From Planctomycetota bacterium (lineage in GTDB: Bacteria > Planctomycetota > UBA8742 > UBA2392), in NCBI GenBank assembly GCA_016722065.1, contig JADKGX010000001.1, forward strand, positions 248,001-312,000: a stretch of 64,000 nucleotides of DNA, written 5' to 3'. Position numbers and translations under genes: made by a program. Of the stretch, positions 7,718 to 15,582 are shown piece by piece (positions within the stretch are counted from its first letter, which is position 1; each line of letters begins with the position of its first letter). Below the pieces are notes generated by a model that had not been told where the DNA came from, did no database searches, and saw only the letters and a program-made list of their open reading frames with translations.

Positions 7718-9391
7718 CTACTCCTCTTCCCTATTGGCGGCTTTGTCGGCACAAAGCCGCAGAAACTGGAAGTACCGGTTGCGACACTGGTCTGGCTGAC
7801 GCACGTCGTCCTTCATGGCTTCGCGAACCAGATCGCGGCTAATTTTCTCGGCGCTCAAGGATGCAAAAGCCATATCACCCAGAGTGCGTCCCAGGGCGCG
7901 GGTCAGCGCTACGTGGTCGTTGGCCGGTAAGCCGTAGAGCCCCGGCGGCGGGTTGCCGTACTCCCCGCTGCGCAGCACCCTGGCTTCGTACCTCTTGTGT
8001 TTGAGAAATGCACGGCCTACGCGCAGGTCTTTTTTTTGCACCGCGCCCAGCCGCTTGCGTTTGCCGAACTGCTCCACCAGCGCCCGCCACTGTGCGCCAT
8101 CGCGCGGGCTGCGGCGGTTATCAATGATCTTGCTGCACAAGAAGGCCAGCGCTTCGACCATGCAGCGGGCGTAAAACTCGTCGCGGGCTTCCACGGCTTC
8201 GCGTGAAACCGGGCGCAACTCGGACAGGATGAACCGCGCGGAACATTCGGCGGCGTTGGCCACACTGAAGTTGCCAAGGTACAGCACGCGAGCGCGCGCA
8301 AAGTACGCGCTTTCCGCCATGGCGATGTAATCCTTCATCGCCTTGATTTCCTGGTGCGAGTACAGGCCGCGCTTGACCATGTCGGCCAAAAAGTCCATGT
8401 CGGAAGCGGTGTACAGTTCGAAGTTGTCCGGGTCCTCAAGCTTGATGTCCAGAAACTCGCAGATGGTACGGATAAAGCCGCGAATCTGCTCTAGCAGCAG
8501 TTCTTCCATCACGTCGGCGTCAGCGGCGGCGGGGCCTTCAAACACCATTTCGCTGGCGCGGTGCTGCCAGTTCAGAAAACTCTGAAACTTCACCAGGGGC
8601 GACGCGTTCATCAGGCAGTACACGTCGCGCCGCAGCTTCACGTAGTCGACAACGTTCTCGAGGCCTTTCTCTACCAGGTTCCAGTGCACGGTTTCTGAGT
8701 TCTGGTACAGCGTGACAGTGCGCTGGTGCCCGCCGGCTTCGGCAAGGCGCATGGCAACTTGCGCGGGCAGGTGGTCGTGGGCCATGTGCAGGTCGCCGTA
8801 CACGACGGCAATCAGGCGGTCCGGGTAAAGTTGTGCCAATGCGGCTATCAAGTCGGCTGCGAATTCATCGCGCCGGGCCAGTTCGCCCTTCTTGCCGTCC
8901 AGGCTGGCATTGATGCCAAACAGAGGCGCGCCAGCAGCCCGGGCGAAATCAAAAAAGCGGCCCCAGCTTTGCCACGGAAAATTCCAGCTTCGTGTCCAGT
9001 GCACCAAGCGCCGGAACTCCGCGGCGTCGACGCGGCCCGCCAGAAATCGCTGTGCGTGGTGGTTGTCGGCTGCACGCAGCATTTCCAGGGCCAGCACCGG
9101 CTGCTTGTGATGCTGGGAACGCAGGTCGGCCAGCAGTTCCAGCACCGTGGTCTGGCTGGAACGCAGGGTGTGGTAGTCGCCAAAAAAAGCCACGTTAGCG
9201 CGTGAAAGCTGCAACAGAATCTCGCGCCGGCTGGCCGGGCGTTCAAAGCCCTGGCGGAACTCCTGCTGGTAGTCACGGTAGTAGCGGTCCAGCACCCGGT
9301 CGTTGCGGCCCACGTGCTGGTAAATCGTTTCCTTCAACTCCTCGACGAGGCGCTTTTGAATCGCAATCAGTTCCTGTCGCGACGTGGGCAT
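7718..9391 (-). CDS. ChaN/Tiki-like (haem-binding uptake superfamily) protein with extra C-terminal half
   Basis: 557 aa from the ATG at 9391, 14 bases after gmhA. Residues about 55-290 carry the ChaN-like fold: NVAFFGDYHTLRSSQ, VLALEMLRAADN, LVHWTRSWNFPWQSWGRFFDFA and IAVVYGDLHMAHDHLP, with the paired acidic/His sites seen in the Cofac_haem_bdg/Tiki superfamily. Unlike classical ChaN lipoproteins there is no signal peptide or lipobox, so it is probably cytosolic. The C-terminal roughly 240 residues are helical and charged and match nothing recognised. Its place at the end of a heptose/LPS gene group could mean an envelope-related job, but this is inference. Confidence 0.7.
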   Translation of the reverse strand: MPTSRQELIAIQKRLVEELKETIYQHVGRNDRVLDRYYRDYQQEFRQGFERPASRREILLQLSRANVAFFGDYHTLRSSQTTVLELLADLRSQHHKQPVLALEMLRAADNHHAQRFLAGRVDAAEFRRLVHWTRSWNFPWQSWGRFFDFARAAGAPLFGINASLDGKKGELARRDEFAADLIAALAQLYPDRLIAVVYGDLHMAHDHLPAQVAMRLAEAGGHQRTVTLYQNSETVHWNLVEKGLENVVDYVKLRRDVYCLMNASPLVKFQSFLNWQHRASEMVFEGPAAADADVMEELLLEQIRGFIRTICEFLDIKLEDPDNFELYTASDMDFLADMVKRGLYSHQEIKAMKDYIAMAESAYFARARVLYLGNFSVANAAECSARFILSELRPVSREAVEARDEFYARCMVEALAFLCSKIIDNRRSPRDGAQWRALVEQFGKRKRLGAVQKKDLRVGRAFLKHKRYEARVLRSGEYGNPPPGLYGLPANDHVALTRALGRTLGDMAFASLSAEKISRDLVREAMKDDVRQPDQCRNRYFQFLRLCADKAANREEE

Positions 9392-9405
9392 GGGTTGGGC
9401 GGCGC

Positions 9406-9993
9406 CTACTTCGGAAAGATGGCTTTCTCCACAAGGTCGCACACGACATGTCCCACGGCGATGTGGCATTCTTGAATGCGCGGCGTAAGGGAACTTGGAA
9501 CGTGCAAGACGATGTCGGCGATCTCGTCCACCTTTCCCTTCTTTTCGCCCACCATGGCCACCGTCAGTGCCCCGATTTCGCCCGCTGCCGCCAGCGCTTC
9601 GCATACGTTCTTGCTGTTGCCGCTTGTCGTCAAACCCACAACCACATCACCGGCGCGCACGCTGCCCTTGACCTCGCGCGAGAAGACCTGGTCATAGCCG
9701 TAATCGTTGGCAATCGCTGTCAAGGTCGCCACGCCTGCGCCCAGCACAAACGCCGGCAAGGCCGGCCGGTCGTAGCCGTAGCGCCCGACCAATTCGCCAA
9801 CAATGTGGTGCGCGTCGGTGAAACTGCCGCCGTTGCCGCAGAACCACACACTGTGCTTGTTGCGAAACGCATCAATCAGGGCCACGGCAATGTTGGCCAT
9901 CACGTCGCTGCATTCCGCTGCCAGCCGTCGCTTCAAATCGGCACTGTCGTTCAACTGCTTCTGAAATGCCTCGATCATATCTGCCTTGGGCAT
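9406..9993 (-). CDS. gmhA: phosphoheptose isomerase
   Basis: 195 aa, the usual length. GmhA converts sedoheptulose 7-phosphate to D-glycero-manno-heptose 7-phosphate, the first step of ADP-heptose synthesis for LPS core. The SIS-domain signatures are visible: VWFCGNGGSFTDAHHIVGE (phosphosugar loop and metal-ligand region), FVLGAGVATLTAIANDYGYD and the second loop VVGLTTSGNSKNVCEAL. C-terminal IQECHIAVGHVVCDLVEKAI has the catalytic E..H segment. It lies 27 bases after hldE on the same strand, consistent with one heptose operon. Confidence 0.95.
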   Translation of the reverse strand: MPKADMIEAFQKQLNDSADLKRRLAAECSDVMANIAVALIDAFRNKHSVWFCGNGGSFTDAHHIVGELVGRYGYDRPALPAFVLGAGVATLTAIANDYGYDQVFSREVKGSVRAGDVVVGLTTSGNSKNVCEALAAAGEIGALTVAMVGEKKGKVDEIADIVLHVPSSLTPRIQECHIAVGHVVCDLVEKAIFPK

Positions 9994-10020
9994 GCGAACT
10001 CCTGGGTGCGGCCTTGACCG

Positions 10021-11535
10021 CTATCTGCCGCGTCGGGCGGGCCGTCGCCCCGGGGCAGCCGGGTTGACGGTGCCGGACTTGGCTTTGTCGATCAGGCTGG
10101 TTGTACTCTTGCCTGCCACAAACGGTGCAAACACAACTTTGCCGCCGCGGCCCTCCACAAAGCGGGCTCCGGCTACGGTTTTGCCGGACCAATCCTCGCC
10201 TTTAACCAGCACGTCGGGCGCCACCACCTCGATCAGCGCCTCGGGTGTATCTTCTTCAAACACGGTCACGTAATGCACGTCGGCCAGCGCCGCCAGAACG
10301 CGCGCCCTGGCCTCGGAATCGTTCAGTGGACGCGTAGGGCCCTTCAGCCGGCGCACACTGGCGTCGCTGTTCAGGCCGATCACCACAACATCGCCCTGGC
10401 CCCGGCAGAAATTCAAGTATGTCACGTGGCCCTGATGCAGCAGGTCAAAGCAGCCGTTGGTAAACACAATGCGCTCGCCTCGCTTGCGGTGCTGTTGCAG
10501 GGCTGTGGCAAGCTGGTCTGCGGGCAGCACCTTGCCGGCGTGATCGTAACCTTCATGGGCGCTGATTACGCAGCGGCGCAATTCTTCGCGCGTAATCGCC
10601 ACGGCGCCAAAGCGACCCACCTTCAAGCCGCCGGCATAGTTGGCCAGGCGCGCCGCCGTGTTGAAATCCGCCCCGGCAGCAACACTCATCGCAAAGGCCG
10701 CAATAAAAGTATCGCCCGCGCCCGTCACGTCATACACGCTTCGGGCCTGGGCCGGAAAATGCGCCATTTCGCCCTTGCGCGGAATCACGGCTACACCTTG
10801 CGCGCTCAACGTGATCACTGCGGCCTCCAGGCCAAGGTCGGCGGCCAGTTTGCGGCCCGCTCGCTCGACCCCCTCCATGGTGCCGCAATCCATGCCTGTT
10901 GCGGCTTCGGCCTCGCTGCGGTTGGGCGTGATGGCCGTGGCGCCTTGATAACGCGAGTAATCACGCCCCTTGGGGTCCACAATCACGGGCACGTTCTGCG
11001 CCCTGGCAGCCTTGATGACCGCCCGCGCGCTTTCAGGCGTAATCACGCCTTTGGCGTAATCCGAAAGCACCACAGCGCCGGCGCCCTTGAGGGCCGCACC
11101 TGCGCGCTTGAGAATGCCCGCGTGATCCTGCTGAGTCAGAGTTCCCAGGCTTTCGCGGTCCACTCGCAGCATCTGCTGGTTCTGGCTGACCATACGCGTC
11201 TTGAGCACCGTGGGCCGACCGCTGGTGCGCACATCCTGCAGTGACAAGCCAGCCGACTGATCGGCCAGGGCACGAAAGCGCGCCCCCGGTTCGTCGCTTC
11301 CCAGCACTCCCACGAGTGTCGCGCGCCCGCCAAGGCTCAGAATGTTGGCGGCCACGTTAGCAGCGCCGCCCAGGCGGTCTTCCTCGCGCTGCACATGCAG
11401 CACAGGAATCGGCGCTTCCGGGCTGATGCGCGAAACATTGCCGAATACGTAGTGGTCCAGGATCAAGTCGCCAATCACGGCAACTTTGGGCCTGGCCAGC
11501 TTGTCGATTGTGTGGATCAGGTCGGCGGTGCTCAT
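10021..11535 (-). CDS. hldE: bifunctional heptose 7-phosphate kinase / heptose 1-phosphate adenylyltransferase
   Basis: 504 aa with both HldE domains. Residues 1 to about 330 are a PfkB/ribokinase-type kinase (VIGDLILDHYVFG, RLGGAANVAANILSLGG, VDPKGRDYSRY, and the anion-hole motif VTGAGDTFIAAFAMSVAAG). Residues about 350-485 are a nucleotidyltransferase (TNGCFDLLHQGHVTYL, the HxGH motif, and IGLNSDASVRRLKGPTRP). It phosphorylates heptose 7-phosphate at C1 and later couples heptose 1-phosphate to ATP, making ADP-heptose. A basic tail (RRPARRGR) follows the second domain. No gmhB phosphatase is in the window. Confidence 0.95.
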   Translation of the reverse strand: MSTADLIHTIDKLARPKVAVIGDLILDHYVFGNVSRISPEAPIPVLHVQREEDRLGGAANVAANILSLGGRATLVGVLGSDEPGARFRALADQSAGLSLQDVRTSGRPTVLKTRMVSQNQQMLRVDRESLGTLTQQDHAGILKRAGAALKGAGAVVLSDYAKGVITPESARAVIKAARAQNVPVIVDPKGRDYSRYQGATAITPNRSEAEAATGMDCGTMEGVERAGRKLAADLGLEAAVITLSAQGVAVIPRKGEMAHFPAQARSVYDVTGAGDTFIAAFAMSVAAGADFNTAARLANYAGGLKVGRFGAVAITREELRRCVISAHEGYDHAGKVLPADQLATALQQHRKRGERIVFTNGCFDLLHQGHVTYLNFCRGQGDVVVIGLNSDASVRRLKGPTRPLNDSEARARVLAALADVHYVTVFEEDTPEALIEVVAPDVLVKGEDWSGKTVAGARFVEGRGGKVVFAPFVAGKSTTSLIDKAKSGTVNPAAPGRRPARRGR

Positions 11536-11542
11536 GGGGTTC

Positions 11543-11556
11543 GGATTGTGGATTGT
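11543..11556. repeat. two tandem GGATTGT units upstream of hldE
   Basis: Two perfect 7-base units in the hldE-lpxH gap. With flanks the string TTCGGATTGTGGATTGT matches, with two differences, the triplicated GGATTTT string on the far side of the LpxH-like gene. Confidence 0.6.
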
Positions 11557-11604
11557 CAGGCCCGGAAAGCAAACGGGCAGATTGCTTGATGCCAGCGACG
11601 CTGC

Positions 11605-12390
11605 CTACATGCCCGGCGCAAACACCTGTTGTTCGGTGGGCGCCTCAAAGGGCTCGAAGTCTGTTCCGTTGAACTTCACCAGTTCAAAATTGCCGTCCTT
11701 GACGGTGCAGACCACGGCGCCCTCTTCACGCCAGTCACTCAGCACCATCAGTTTTCCTGGGTCTTTGGCCGGAGCGTATGTGCGCACAAACGGTGAATGC
11801 ACATGCCCGCAAACCACGATTTTGGCGCCGCGCAAGATCAGCCTCTCGACCCCTTCGCGCTGGATACCGAACTGGCTTGGGTTGCGGCGCACGACCTGCC
11901 CTTTGCTTTTCGCGCGCAGTTTCTTGGCAAGGTTGTGGCCCATCTTCTCGGTAAAAAAAGTCTGCAAGAATCGCCAGGGCAGTTTGCGAAACCAGAACCG
12001 AAAGCGCTGGTACTCTTTGTCCAGTGTGCAGAACCGGTCGCCGTGTTCCAGCGCGACGCGTGTGCCTGCAAAGTCGCCTTCCCACAGGTTGCGGCGCGCG
12101 GTGTAGCCCGCCAGCCGGGCCTCTTTGCCAAACATGAAGTCGCGGTTGCCATCAATCCAGATTGCAGTTCTTGCGCCCTTGGCCAGCCGAATCATCAAGT
12201 CATAGGCCCAGCGGCCGTGCTCGTTGCGCAACTGCATGTAGCCCATCCAGTATTCAAACAAATCACCCAGGCACGCCACGTGCGGCGTACCCTCCACGCG
12301 CTTGACGAAGGCCTCAAACAGGTTGTTCAGACGGTCGCGACCCGGCGCGAGGTGCAAGTCGCTGAAGATGATTCCGTCGAACTCCGGCAT
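11605..12390 (-). CDS. LpxH-like UDP-2,3-diacylglucosamine diphosphatase / metallophosphoesterase
   Basis: 261 aa from the ATG at 12390 (MPEFDGIIFSDLHLAPG). The calcineurin-type metal motifs appear in order: FSDLHL (D-x-H), CLGDLFEYW (GDxx), DGNRDFMFG (GNRD), ALEHGDRF and VCGHVHSP (GHxH). GNRDF and the spacing fit LpxH, which removes UMP from UDP-diacylglucosamine in lipid A synthesis at the inner membrane face. A generic phosphoesterase remains possible, so the symbol is left empty. It lies upstream of hldE on the same strand, consistent with LPS work. A 7-base inverted repeat (CTCCGGC ATA GCCGGAG) covers the start codon at 12382-12398. Confidence 0.78.
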   Translation of the reverse strand: MPEFDGIIFSDLHLAPGRDRLNNLFEAFVKRVEGTPHVACLGDLFEYWMGYMQLRNEHGRWAYDLMIRLAKGARTAIWIDGNRDFMFGKEARLAGYTARRNLWEGDFAGTRVALEHGDRFCTLDKEYQRFRFWFRKLPWRFLQTFFTEKMGHNLAKKLRAKSKGQVVRRNPSQFGIQREGVERLILRGAKIVVCGHVHSPFVRTYAPAKDPGKLMVLSDWREEGAVVCTVKDGNFELVKFNGTDFEPFEAPTEQQVFAPGM

Positions 12391-12413
12391 AGCCGGAGAA
12401 TAGCCGACATTTC

Positions 12414-12434
12414 GGATTTTGGATTTTGGATTTT
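12414..12434. repeat. three tandem GGATTTT units in the lpxH-cinA divergent gap
   Basis: Three perfect 7-base units between the divergent LpxH-like and cinA genes. The sequence is AT-rich against a GC-rich background, so it may sit in the promoter or be a slippage-prone microsatellite. A similar two-unit string lies at 11543-11556. Confidence 0.65.
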
Positions 12435-12460
12435 CGAATAACCCTGCTGTGATCGGACTC

Positions 12461-13777
12461 ATGGCCCCGTCAAAGCAGACCACACGAATCATCCAACTGC
12501 CGCCTGTGGCGATCTTCGCCGTGGGCAGCGAGGTTGTGCAGGGGTTTGTCATCAACAGCAACGCAAGCTGGCTGGCCCAGCAGCTTGCCGAATTGGGCTT
12601 TGACGTGGTGCGGCACGAGGCCGTGCGCGACGACAAGGATGCGATTGCGGCGCGCATTCGACCCTGCATGCCGCAGGGGCTGCTGGCGATCGTGTGCGGG
12701 GGTATCGGCCCCACCGTAGACGATCTGACCAGACAGGCCGTGGCGGAAGCCTTGGGGCGCAAACTGGTACTGGATAAGGACGATCTTGCCAGGTTGCAGG
12801 CGCGCTATGCGGCCATGGGGCGCGATTTTCCGCAGGGCAGCGAGATTCAATGCATGCGGCCTGAGGGTGCGCGGCTGGTGCCCAACGCTTATGGCACAGC
12901 CAGTTGCTTTCTGGTCAAGCACGGCAACGGCGGAGTGGCCGTGCTGCCGGGCGTGCCACGCGAGATGAAGGGCGTTTTCACGAACGAGCTCTGCGCAGCT
13001 CTGGTGGCCGAGTTCGGGTCGGCAGGCAGATTCTTCACCCGCGAACTGAAGTGCTTTGGCATGCCCGAAAGCGCCATTGACCTGGCCTGCCGTGACCTGT
13101 TGCAGCCACAGGGGGCCAGTGCCGCGATTTTGGTCGATGACGCAGTCATCCGCCTGCGCTGGCGCGCCCGGGCAGCCGACGAAGCCGCCGCCGCAGCGAT
13201 TCTGGACCCACTGGCAGACGAAGCGCGCAAGCGGCTTGGTGACGTCGTGTTTGGCGAGTTTGAGGATTCACTGGAGGGCGTGACCATCGCGGCCTGCAAA
13301 CAAGCCGGGCTCAAGGTCGCGCTGGCTGAAAGCTGCACTGGCGGCATGATCGCGCACTTGCTCACGAACGTGCCCGGCAGCAGTGAAGTATTGATCGAAA
13401 GTGCCGTGACCTACGCCAACGACGCAAAAATTCTCAGACTGGGCGTGTCCCAGGCGACGCTGGACCAACACGGTGCAGTCAGCGAACAGTGCGTACTGGA
13501 AATGGTCGAGGGCATCGCCCGCCAAAGCTGCGCCGACCTGTGCGTTGCCACCAGCGGAATAGCCGGCCCCGGCGGGGGCAGTGACGACAAACCGGTAGGC
13601 ACGGTCTGGCTTGCGGCATGGCTCAAGGGTAAAGCCCGGGCCTGGAAGCTGAACGTGCCCGGCGACCGCGAACTGATCAAATGGCGCAGCACCCGTAGCG
13701 CGATCAATGTGCTGCGGGTGGCCGCACTGAAAGGTGCACTGCCCGACAGACCAGCCCACTGGATCGTGCCACCCTAG
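12461..13777 (+). CDS. cinA: CinA family nicotinamide-nucleotide amidohydrolase
   Basis: 438 aa from the ATG at 12461 (MAPSKQTT). The N-terminal MoCF-like domain (residues about 15-180) begins VAIFAVGSEVVQGFVINSN and includes GGIGPTVDDLTRQAVAEALG, then AVLPGVPREMKGVF. The C-terminal CinA amidohydrolase domain (about 275-435) has LAESCTGGMIAHLLTNVPGS, TYANDAKI and TSGIAGPGGGSDDKPVGTVW. CinA hydrolyses NMN (pyridine nucleotide salvage), and the N-terminal domain in related proteins is an ADP-ribose pyrophosphatase. Length and domain order are normal. It is divergent from the LpxH-like gene across a short AT-rich repeat region. Confidence 0.93.
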   Translation: MAPSKQTTRIIQLPPVAIFAVGSEVVQGFVINSNASWLAQQLAELGFDVVRHEAVRDDKDAIAARIRPCMPQGLLAIVCGGIGPTVDDLTRQAVAEALGRKLVLDKDDLARLQARYAAMGRDFPQGSEIQCMRPEGARLVPNAYGTASCFLVKHGNGGVAVLPGVPREMKGVFTNELCAALVAEFGSAGRFFTRELKCFGMPESAIDLACRDLLQPQGASAAILVDDAVIRLRWRARAADEAAAAAILDPLADEARKRLGDVVFGEFEDSLEGVTIAACKQAGLKVALAESCTGGMIAHLLTNVPGSSEVLIESAVTYANDAKILRLGVSQATLDQHGAVSEQCVLEMVEGIARQSCADLCVATSGIAGPGGGSDDKPVGTVWLAAWLKGKARAWKLNVPGDRELIKWRSTRSAINVLRVAALKGALPDRPAHWIVPP

Positions 13778-13847
13778 GCCCCTATCCCCCGGGATGATTC
13801 GGTATCGAACGGTTGTTATAGGTGTGATTGCACAGCCGGAGAATGCG

Positions 13848-14732
13848 ATGACAACCGCCAACAAGACCGCCAAAACGATCGAGGCCGTGTACGCCCCGCC
13901 GCCACAACACTGGGTCGGCGATGGTTTTCCTGTGCGCGGCTACTTCAGCCACATTCCCAAGGGCATGCGGCGCCTGAGCCCGTTTTTGTTAATGGATTAC
14001 GCCCCGCCCCACGACTTTGCCCCCACAGAGAACCTGCGGCGTGGCGTTGGGCCGCACCCCCACCGCGGCTTTGAAACCGTGACCATTGCCTTTCAAGGCA
14101 GCGTGGCGCACTACGACAGCACCGGCAGCGGCGACGTGATTCACCCTGGCGACGTGCAATGGATGACGGCCGGAAGCGGCATTCTGCACCGTGAGTACCA
14201 CGCGCCCGAGTTCGCGCGCAAGGGCGGCCCGTTTCAAATGGCGCAGATCTGGGTCAACCTGCCTGCCAAGGACAAAATGACTGAGCCCGGCTATCAGGCC
14301 ATCACCGCTGGCCAGATGGGCGTTGTAGACCTGCCCAAGGGGCGCGTGCGCGTGATTGCCGGCGAGTATCGCGGCACCAAGGGCCCAGCCCACACGTTTT
14401 CGCCGATCAACCTGTTTGATTTTGAACTGCAATCCGGCGGCCAGGCCGAGTTTGACTTCCCGGCAAGCTGGAACACCGGGCTGCTGGTCATGGCAGGTAC
14501 GGTCAAGGTAAACGGCCAGCCCGCGCGCCAGGACGAGTTTGTGCTGTTCGGGCACGAGGGCGAGTCCATCAAGGTGGAAGCAGAGGCCGACGCACGGTTG
14601 TTGCTGCTCAATGGCGAGCCGATCAACGAGCCAGTGGCGAACTACGGCCCCTTTGTGATGAACACGCCCGCCGAGATTGAGACCGCGATCCGTGACTTCC
14701 AGACCGGCAAGTTCGGACACCTCGATGAGTAG
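13848..14732 (+). CDS. pirin family protein
   Basis: 294 aa from the ATG at 13848, preceded by GGAG at a good distance. It has a double-cupin pirin fold: VRGYFSHIPKGMRRLSPFLLMDY, then the metal-binding GVGPHPHRGFETVTIAFQG with HxH and the following Glu. Next come GDVQWMTAGSGILHREYH and FQMAQIWVNLPAKDKM. The C-terminal cupin (about 180-290) is standard. Bacterial pirins can have quercetinase activity or act as redox/metabolic regulators; nothing here distinguishes these. It follows cinA on the same strand, 70 bases apart. Confidence 0.93.
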   Translation: MTTANKTAKTIEAVYAPPPQHWVGDGFPVRGYFSHIPKGMRRLSPFLLMDYAPPHDFAPTENLRRGVGPHPHRGFETVTIAFQGSVAHYDSTGSGDVIHPGDVQWMTAGSGILHREYHAPEFARKGGPFQMAQIWVNLPAKDKMTEPGYQAITAGQMGVVDLPKGRVRVIAGEYRGTKGPAHTFSPINLFDFELQSGGQAEFDFPASWNTGLLVMAGTVKVNGQPARQDEFVLFGHEGESIKVEAEADARLLLLNGEPINEPVANYGPFVMNTPAEIETAIRDFQTGKFGHLDE

Positions 14733-14737
14733 CTGCT

Positions 14738-14804
14738 GTCGGGTGTCGCGTGCTGTGTCCGGCAGACTATGCTGTCGCCGAACACCAGACACGGGACACC
14801 CGAC
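14738..14804. repeat. inverted repeat between pirin and CMD genes
   Basis: Arms GTCGGGTGTCGCGTG (14738-14752) and CACGGGACACCCGAC (14790-14804) pair over 15 bases with one mismatch across a 37-base loop. There is no T-run afterwards, so it is not a typical rho-independent terminator. It sits just before the start of the next gene. Confidence 0.7.
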
Positions 14805-14816
14805 ACGAGCCCTTTC

Positions 14817-15566
14817 ATGACCCTTGCCAAACGACTTGAAGCCGCGACATTCTCTTTTCTGTTGACCGGCATTGACCCCTTGCCGCGAGAAGACGCCATT
14901 TTGGCGATCTTTGCGGCCCTGACCGCCGACGGCCACGGCGAACACTGCCGCCGCGCCTTTGAGTTTCTGTTGAAGGAGCAAGGCCGCCCTGACCCGGAAA
15001 AACTGCGCGAAGCCATCGTGCAGACGCACCTGTTTGCGGGCTACCCACGCACGCTGAACGCCCTGGCGTCTTTCAAGGACGCCTGCAAGAAGGTCAGCAA
15101 CCCGCTTTCAGGCGAGATCAAACTGCGCGATGAACCGTTGGAGGGCGACGATGTGGCGATGTTTCGGCAGCGTGGCCAGAAACTGTTCAACCTGATCTAC
15201 GGCGAAAGCGCACCGAAGATTGACCGCTTTGCGCGCAGTAACAGCCCCGACCTTGGCGACTGGGCGTTGGTTGAGGGCTACGGCCGTGTACTTTCGCGAC
15301 CAGTACTGGACTTCCGCCAGCGCAGCCTGTGCATTGTCGCGGCCCTGATGCCGCTGGACGTGACGCCGCAACTCAAAGGCCACATTCAAGGTGCGCGCAA
15401 TACCGGCACCAGCGACAAAGCCCTGTGGGCCCTGTGCGAGATCATTTCACGGCTGTTTAACGACGGTCGCGAAATGACCGCCGCCAAGGCCACGTTCACG
15501 GAAGTACTGGGCAAGTCACAGATCCAGATGGACAAGTACGAGGAAGAAAAGGAGTGGCAGGAGTAG
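14817..15566 (+). CDS. carboxymuconolactone decarboxylase (CMD/AhpD-like) family protein
   Basis: 249 aa from the ATG at 14817. Two CMD-like helical repeats are visible. The first has REAIVQTHLFAGYPRTLNAL; the second has LVEGYGRVLSRPVLDFRQRSLCIVAALMPLDVTPQLKGHIQGARN, close to gamma-carboxymuconolactone decarboxylase patterns. The CxxC redox pair of AhpD is not present, so peroxidase-type activity is unlikely. The protein ends with an acidic Glu/Lys tail. Specific substrate unknown. The upstream inverted repeat could influence its translation. Confidence 0.75.
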   Translation: MTLAKRLEAATFSFLLTGIDPLPREDAILAIFAALTADGHGEHCRRAFEFLLKEQGRPDPEKLREAIVQTHLFAGYPRTLNALASFKDACKKVSNPLSGEIKLRDEPLEGDDVAMFRQRGQKLFNLIYGESAPKIDRFARSNSPDLGDWALVEGYGRVLSRPVLDFRQRSLCIVAALMPLDVTPQLKGHIQGARNTGTSDKALWALCEIISRLFNDGREMTAAKATFTEVLGKSQIQMDKYEEEKEWQE

Positions 15567-15582
15567 CACAAGCACTGGTCGA

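Noticed and set aside
12382..12398. Inverted repeat CTCCGGC-ATA-GCCGGAG over the LpxH-like start codon as an operator
   Set aside because: Only seven bases per arm in GC-rich DNA; could be chance, so mentioned only in the gene entry.
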